Positions 57,950 to 64,000 of a stretch of 64,000 bases of DNA are shown piece after piece. Positions within the stretch are counted from its first letter, which is position 1. Every line of letters starts with the position of its first letter. The position numbers and the translations under genes were made by a program. This stretch comes from Morella rubra (taxonomy: Eukaryota; Streptophyta; Magnoliopsida; Fagales; Myricaceae): the NCBI GenBank assembly GCA_003952965.2, contig RXIC02000422.1:132310-196309 (forward strand), written 5' to 3'. Below the pieces are notes generated by a model that saw only the letters and a program-made list of their open reading frames with translations, was not told the DNA's origin and made no database searches.

Positions 57950-60310
57950 AGGTTTTTCGAGCCTTGAGGTTTTCCCACTATCTTTCAAATAGTGTACACT
58001 CTATCTTCCGGGTGCTAGAGAACCTTACAAGTAGGCTCAACACTCACAACCCAAGTGATTTTCAGGCTCACCACTCACAACCCAACCAAGCTAAGATATA
58101 CCCTCTCTAAGCTTCTTCTTTAGTGAACAACCTCACTAAAGAATCACCTCTTTTGGATAGGAAGATACAAGAATAAACTCTCTCAAAGAGTGGTGAAAAG
58201 CTCTACCTCTTTGCTTCACACAAAGACAAGATAAGAAAGTGTAATTTGTGTGAATGATATGAGAAATATGAAATAAGAAGGTTTAAGATCAAGCAATAGA
58301 AATGATATGTGGTCGTTCAGCACCGTTTATGAGGCTTAGGAATGTCTTTAAATAGGTCTTAATAGAAAACTGGCCGTTTATAGTCGTTAAGGAACGATTT
58401 GTCAAAATTCAAGACGAGCTGGTCGACCGCTGTAGGTTACGTTACCCCAATGGTCACAATGTCATAACTCAACGGATCTATTTTAAACATATACCGGTCG
58501 ACCGCTATACCAAGTGGTTGTAGTATGGTCGACCTCTTCACCAACAGGTCGACCTCTACAACTTAAGCACATGATTAGGTTGATTTAAAACTACAATTTT
58601 GACTAACTTAAAACATCCAATTTTAAAGACTAACTTCTCATATGAAAATAAAGGCTTAAATGCTAATCAGGTTCTTGTGGTTTAATGTTTTCCCAAAAAG
58701 GTCCTTGTACTTCAATTTGGATGAATTTGGTCCCTGTGCTTTATACGTCTTCCCAAAAAAGTCACTCTATCCGTGTGGTCCCACCACTTAACAGATTTTT
58801 TTGACGTGGCAAACGGAGGCCATATCATATCCAATGGCATGCCGCCACATGGACTGTCCCTGTCCCTATCCTTTCTCCTGGTCGACGCCACATCAGCCAC
58901 CTATATCTTCTTCTTCGGCGTAAAGCACCTTCACCCATCTCCCCTACCAATCTCTAGGGTTCCACCAAATCATTTATCTTCTCCTTTTCTAATAATAAGC
59001 CTATATAGGACTCCTGTGAGAAGCTTTTATGAAAAGATGAACACACACGGAGAGAGAGAGAGAGAGAGAGAACTTGCTGCTGCAGCTTCAACGAGTTCGC
59101 TTTTAGAGTCCCTTACGTGGAGAACCAACCTGGTTTTGTAATGGCTACGAGAGGCATATAACGATGTCAAGAATGATGCCAACGTGTCGAGTTAAATTGG
59201 GATCCCGATTTGCATTATCAATTAATGTACTGGACACCGTCATTGAGAAGTACCATCCAGACCCAGTTTCACTCTCAAAGCTCTGGATATTTTTTCTCTA
59301 TCATAACATTTGGTCCAATCTTTAGAAGAAATTTTTGGGAGAAAGAATAATATGCTCAAAGTTGTACAGATTCTGGGTTGACTGGGATGTTCGTGTTTTG
59401 TGCCTCTGATAAGCATATGATCCTTTGAGAAAAGAGAATGAGGAAGAAGATAGAGAAAGCATGTGTGGCAGGGATCTTCATGGTTAGGCTCGAATATGTT
59501 GCAAAGCTTTAAGAAACAAATTAACTCATTTATATAAAACCAAAAGAATTCCTTCGTGAACTCTTTTGTGCTTTAGACCAGAGATGCCGTGGTGGGGATG
59601 TTGGTGATAAATAAGTAAAAGAAGAAGCATAGGAGAGGAAGTGGCGAAAAAATGGCGAGTAATTTGTGTTGTCTTGCAGTCTGTCTGAGATTCGGGCAAA
59701 GCAGGTGAAGAAGAAGAAGAAGCGGAGAAAAAATGGAGTGTGAGTCGGGGGTGACGTGGCGTTGATTGGGAGATAGAGAGAACATGACAAGTCACGTGGC
59801 ATTGTGCTATTGGTGATTATGTGGCCTCCGTTTACCAAGTCAAAAAAATCCATTAAGTGGTAGGGCCACACTGACGGAGGGACCTTTTTGGGAAGATGTA
59901 TAAAGCGCAAGGACCAAATTCATCCAAATTGAAGTACAAGGACTTTTTTTGAGAAAACATTAAATCACAGGGACCTGATTAGCATTTAAGCCGAAAATAA
60001 AAGGTTTGGGAGTTTGATTGGGGTGATTAGAAATCATTAAAAATATTTTGTCTTCCAAACAAGAAATAAAACGGTTTATGCATGTTTTGAAAATATGCAA
60101 GTGTGTGATTCAAATCCTTGTCAAAAGTGAAACTAAGAGTTACAAGGTTATACCCTATGGTAATCTTCACTTTTGAGAGGATCTTCCTTTAATTTTTTCA
60201 TATACTTCATTCAAATCTTGTGAACAAAACTTAAAGACCATTGGTCATATGTTTTGCTTCACTTTTGAGCTCATCTTCTTGATCTTCAATCTTCTTGTCA
60301 ATCTTTGATC
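57950..60310 (-). mobile_element. LTR copy, minus strand, split by a Mutator-like element
   Basis: 57950-58652 and 60002-60310 match successive parts of the 37180 LTR in reverse. The interruption at 58653-59992 is a Mutator-like element. The palindromes near 58420-58550 are only partly decayed. The TGTTGG tip is missing at the right end. Confidence 0.8.
58653..59992. mobile_element. Mutator-like element (MULE), non-autonomous, 1,340 bases
   Basis: Terminal inverted repeats of roughly 200 bases start GGCTTAAATGCTAATCAGGT. A perfect 9-base duplication GAAAATAAA flanks it (58644-58652 and 59993-60001), the length expected for Mutator elements. No transposase is present. The interior (about 58870-59770) is not repeat-like, includes a GA microsatellite (59049-59072) and ORFs of up to 126 residues lying mostly in the inverted repeats, and might contain captured host sequence. 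Confidence 0.93.
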
Positions 60311-60394
60311 ACCAAGGATTGTTTAACATGTTCACCAAATATTTTGCTCTCCATCTTGTTTCATCCCAATATCACAAGGAGGGCTTAAAATTCC

Positions 60395-60760
60395 ATGGCT
60401 ACGCTTAACAGCTTCCCGATCATGGCGGCCGTGTTCTTAGCTCATGGGATAGCCCTACTTTCGCTTGTACTTGCCTCATCTAGTGCCATCAGGAAATTGA
60501 TAAGCGAAGGACTTGGTTATTCTCACGCCGACTTTCCTCCCGTGGAACCTATCGGAGAACGAGACTTCCCACTAGAGCCACTGCCCGACAATCTAACCTC
60601 TGACTTTTTGGAAGACTGCGTCGTTAGATTAACTGGAGATCGGAGCTTGTCGGCAACAATTCCTGTCACTTGCTTATGGCAATTGGACCCCGATGCCACC
60701 AGGGATTGGTGCACAATATCATCCTTAAAATTCCAGCCTACAAAAAGAACTAAAGCATAA
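60395..60760 (+). CDS. Unassigned ORF, 121 residues
   Basis: Begins ATG at 60395 (MATLNSFPIMAAVFLAHGIA). The first about 30 residues are hydrophobic and could be a signal peptide or membrane anchor. The rest is acidic and proline-containing (FPPVEPIGERDFPLEPLPDN). GC content and codon variety are higher than in the flanking AT-rich DNA. No domain is recognised, and no Cys pattern or repeats. It could be a small gene, an exon, or a fragment of a foreign or transposon sequence. Confidence 0.3.
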   Translation: MATLNSFPIMAAVFLAHGIALLSLVLASSSAIRKLISEGLGYSHADFPPVEPIGERDFPLEPLPDNLTSDFLEDCVVRLTGDRSLSATIPVTCLWQLDPDATRDWCTISSLKFQPTKRTKA

Positions 60761-62177
60761 TACTGCCCAAAAGTTAGAAAATCAGGAACAAATGTGTCTT
60801 GGTCTTACAAACTGACTCACCTGCTCCTTCCCCCTCAGAAGACTAGGTTTTGTCTCATTTGTGGTGGGAGGTAAATAACTAAAGGTACCCGTCCATCTTT
60901 TCCCTCAACGGATCAAGCGATAAAGAAAAGTTGTCTCAATTTAATTATTATCTGAAATCAATTTTCGTTCCTAAGAACAGTTGCCTCAATTTAATTGTTG
61001 TCCGAAAGACAAAATTGCCTATTAAGAAGACATTTTGCCTGCAGACATCCCTCACCTGCAAGGTGACCAGAACAATATTTTCAAACAATATGGATAAGAT
61101 TTTCACCTAGGACTCCCAAGAGCTGATGAATTGGGTTGCACGTGCTTTCTTCCTCATCCAAACTGTAACTTGATACATGCTGTAAACACATCCCCTCCCC
61201 TGCCGCTGCCCCTTATAATCCAATGTTATCATTAAGCTCGCAAAAACACTAAGTCAACCAACAAAACTTACTTCCTAAAATTTGTAGGCTAACGTCAATT
61301 TGTATTCTCTTGCCGAGAATTAGACCATTAGAAATGATACGTGGAAGAAATTTCAGACCATACAAAAGATTCCACCCCAATTAAATGCATGGGAGACTAG
61401 GGAAAAGAAACTGAATAAAGGTAGATCAGTTAGGTCCTTGTTTTGGTCTAACCGTTCATAAACTGCAGTTAGTCATGGAATTCTCAATAAGGAACTGACT
61501 GCTAGTTAACGAGAAAAAAAGGGTGGCAGGGAGGAAGGAGAGAGAGAGAGAGAGACCTGGTTGAAAGATAAGACAATGGACATGGAACAGTTCAAAGGAT
61601 TCTGTACTAATTGCGATAGCAATTGGTTTTATAGACGGACAGAGAAGAGGCGAAAAGCCACAAGGCAACGCCCCTAGTTAACAATGTTCATGTAATAGTT
61701 CCTAGAAGCCTATCCTTCATTACATAAGGCATTGAAGTAAACAGTCAATCATAATGGAAGTAGTAACATGCAAAAACAAACAAAGGAGAAAAATTCACAT
61801 TCCATATCAGAACTATGACGCTGCGCACTACCTGCACAGTGGAAAATGGACAGTAAGCTATTTTTATTAAATTGGTGGTCCTTGCTGGAATTCAACTTTC
61901 TCCTAATGAAGGGAAGTGTATATCAAAATCACAAAAAAAAGATTTGGTTGTAGCTTTGTTTGATCTTGGGAATCTTTTAATCAGAGAAGAAAGACCAACC
62001 GATGCAAAAGAATCATGCAGAACCACTTGGAGCGTGACTCCCTCAAATAGAGTCAATTACATTTTTCGTTATTTTCATTTCTCCTTTTTTTGGATCAAGC
62101 TTTTGAAAATAAAGGCCACGGGGGAGTGTTGTGGCTGACCCTCAACCTTGAGGACAAGGTTGCTTGAAGGGTGGGGA
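60761..62177. other. Intergenic region without recognisable genes
   Basis: Contains a GA run near 61540-61553 and short ORFs (61872-62138, for example) that I do not recognise. The stretch 62115-62177, with TTGAGGACAAGGTTGCTT then GGGGATG, resembles the end of a gypsy pol and its purine-rich tract. Confidence 0.4.
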
Positions 62178-62504
62178 TGTAACGTGCCTATGTGGCTAGG
62201 AAATCCCTTGTGGGGTACTAGACATTGGGCATTGTGCTATTAATTGGGGAAGAGGGCTTTAAGATGCAATGGAGTGTAGAAGTGGAGGGGGTTGGGATGG
62301 CTTAGGATAGAGCGCATACACTTTGTTATGGGTTTGTTAGAAGAGTAGTCACCGTGGTATAACAAGCATAAGAAACGGGAAGATAGGCATCAAAGAAAAA
62401 AGTTAGAAGAAGTTTACACAGCTTTGCTGTTTTGGAGTTTGGCTTACTCGAACAAACTATTTCTTGTCTTTCTTTACTACTTTCTTAAGAACCAAACTAT
62501 TGCA
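62178..62504 (+). mobile_element. Possible LTR
   Basis: Follows a purine-rich stretch, starts TGTAACGTGCC and could end at CTATTGCA (62504). No second LTR or target-site duplication was found. Confidence 0.3.
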
Positions 62505-62612
62505 GGTTGATTTGAAACTTCAATGTAACCAAATCAACTTTCTTTTTATATTGTAGAATACATGGACCAAAAATGAGCATTAAACTTGAAAATAAGGTCG
62601 TGTTGGTTAAAC

Positions 62613-63263
62613 TTAAATGAGATTGGAAAGTCGATTGACAAAAGCCATCAACCTAGATGTACACCAATGGCATTTCTGTTTTCTTTCATAGTTCCTAGAT
62701 GCGGAGAGGTTCCACAGCAGGACTAACAGTTCTCCAATAACAATTAGCAAGACTGTGAACAAGATCAAAACCATAATTATACTGAGTCGCCTTGATACAA
62801 CTCTAGAGCAAAATTCTGGCAATATAGGCACAACGTACCCCATGCTCCTTGACTTCCACGTCCAGGCTACATGTTTCAACTGAAGCTTTAATGTAGCTCC
62901 ATCCCTCCAAATTATCAAATCATTCCAAAAACCTTTTATCTGGAATATACACTCCAAATCCAATTGGCCTAAGATAATAGTCTTTAGGTGCATAAAGGAC
63001 CAATTAAGGGTGATTTTAGAAGACCTTCATCAGTCTCAAATTGATAAACAAACTTGACGAACTTGTCATCAGAGTCAAATGCCATTAGAACTTGTAGAAT
63101 TCGATTTTGCATGCTTATGGGCCTCGTAAACAAGAAAATGGGAATATACGTGCCACTTGCTATTGTCATTAGAGTCTCCGTGAATCTCAAGTGTTGTACA
63201 AGAATCAGTACCTAGAATTTTGTACCACTCAAGAAATCCAGGTCTCAACAAAGAGCCACATAC
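62613..63263 (-). CDS. TNL gene 4 exon 5: C-JID domain plus membrane-span-like tail
   Basis: Starts after TTTACAG with VCGSLLRPGFLEWYKI, then WHVYSHFLVYEAHKHAK and, in other frames, FVYQFETDEGLLKSPL. The final open frame holds SIIMVLILFTVLLIVIGELL and ends NRLSNLI with TAA at 62613. Almost identical to gene 3 in the tail. Confidence 0.8.
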
Positions 63264-63388
63264 CTGTAAATTAAAAAGCAAAGAAAGAAAGATGTGAATT
63301 TTGTTGTGTTTTAAACAATTACTTTCACAAAAGATCTGGTCATTACAGAACAATAATTTGTGTGTTATTAGTAGAGAAACAGACTCAC

Positions 63389-63987
63389 CACACAACTTTT
63401 TGTCTGTAAAAAATAACCACTTTCATCACCCAAGTTTCTCACACAATAAAGACTACCAGCATAATCAATATAGAAGGCTCCAATGGAATCATCGCTCATC
63501 ATCTCTATTCCACGAATAGGGCATTATTGGGCCCATACTCTACTATTACAAAAAGCTTAGAGAATTTTATAACGGTTCCACTGACAAAAAGCTGCTCCAG
63601 ATATTCCTCTACATTTAGGTCAAGTCTTGAGCAACTAGATAAATCGAGAACTTTAAGCGACGATAGACTACAAATAACACTCGGAAAGGTTGAAATTTTT
63701 TTGCAATCATGCAAGGACAATATGGAAAGACAAGATAAATGCTTGAATGATAAGGGTGATTCTTCAATGACAGTCCCATCCAAATAAAGTACCCGCAAAG
63801 ATTTCATATTTTACACAATATCTGTGAACTTCTTCAGTCTTGAACAACCAGAAAGATATAAATATTCAAGAGATTCTAAGTTGATCTTGTTAGGAAGGTT
63901 TTTAAGATGTGGGACTCCTTTGAAGTCTGGTATCTCCGTCAAGCTCTTAAAGCCACTAAGGTCAAAGTGTTTCAAGTTGCCTAAACT
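63389..63987 (-). CDS. TNL gene 4 exon 4: LRR repeats
   Basis: Acceptor CAG before AGTTTAGG at 63987 and donor GTGTG|GTGAGT at 63389. It lacks the same repeat that gene 3 lacks. 63505-63807 is open for 100 codons. Confidence 0.8.
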
Positions 63988-64000
63988 CTGGTATAAATCG

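Larger units (their letters stand above)
62613..64000 (-). pseudogene. TNL gene 4, 3' part (continues beyond the window)
   Basis: Two exons are in the window: LRR 63389-63987 and C-JID plus tail 62613-63263. The TIR and NB-ARC exons should lie to the right of 64000. Splice sites match those of genes 1 and 3. Exon 4 keeps LRVLYLDGTVIEESPLSFK and LSILSLHDCKKISTFPSVI, and a shift near 63530 precedes the RGIEMMSDDSIGAF linker. Exon 5 is read in three frames. Its 3' flank (from 62523) matches that of gene 3. Confidence 0.85.

Noticed and set aside
59526..59910. Ser/Pro/Phe-rich minus-strand ORFs of up to 126 residues
   Set aside because: They overlap each other in different frames and lie largely in the terminal inverted repeat of the Mutator-like element.

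Overview
The window is plant nuclear DNA, probably from a woody dicot. It contains TIR-NB-ARC-LRR (TNL) resistance-gene copies with spliced TIR / NB-ARC / LRR / post-LRR exons (TNLs are essentially a dicot class), plus plant-type hAT, CACTA, Mutator-like, copia, gypsy and LINE sequences and a fragment of an endogenous plant pararetrovirus. I saw no bacterial genes, rRNA, tRNA or CRISPR. I cannot name the species.

Layout. Bases 1-12034 hold a tandem duplication (about 3.2 kb per copy) and a 6.07 kb hAT transposon with perfect target-site duplications; copy A of the duplication carries only the 5' end of the same hAT insertion. A 1.4 kb CACTA element follows (12784-14189). Bases 14205-45260 are a TNL cluster on the minus strand: gene 1 (15694-20061), a truncated TIR relic (22534-22746), an NB-ARC fragment (26211-27095), gene 3 (30738-34557) and a second TIR relic (41808-42020). 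These are joined by repeatedly copied 5' and 3' flanking modules, including a large inverted repeat (20110-22045 against 34800-37080). Invading elements in this part are a copia gag/LTR fragment, two solo LTRs with recognisable target-site duplications, and a pararetrovirus-like segment. Bases 45262-60310 are a nested transposon block: a Tork-like copia element inside a LINE, a duplicated block of LINE zinc finger + gypsy gag + LTR, and a Mutator-like element inside an LTR. A fourth TNL (62613 to beyond 64000) enters from the right edge.

Condition of the genes. None of the TNL copies has a full open frame. Gene 1 has at least nine one-base losses relative to its paralogues, and gene 3 has several; every one I could place is a loss, so both pseudogenisation and long-read assembly error are possible. 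Genes 1 and 3 share one frameshift just after RNBS-D that the NB-ARC fragment lacks. The most interesting biology is a hydrophobic, membrane-span-like segment after the C-JID domain in three TNL copies, an intact TIR-only frame in gene 3, and the inverted promoter module. No gene in the window is convincingly intact, apart from an unassigned 121-residue ORF at 60395.
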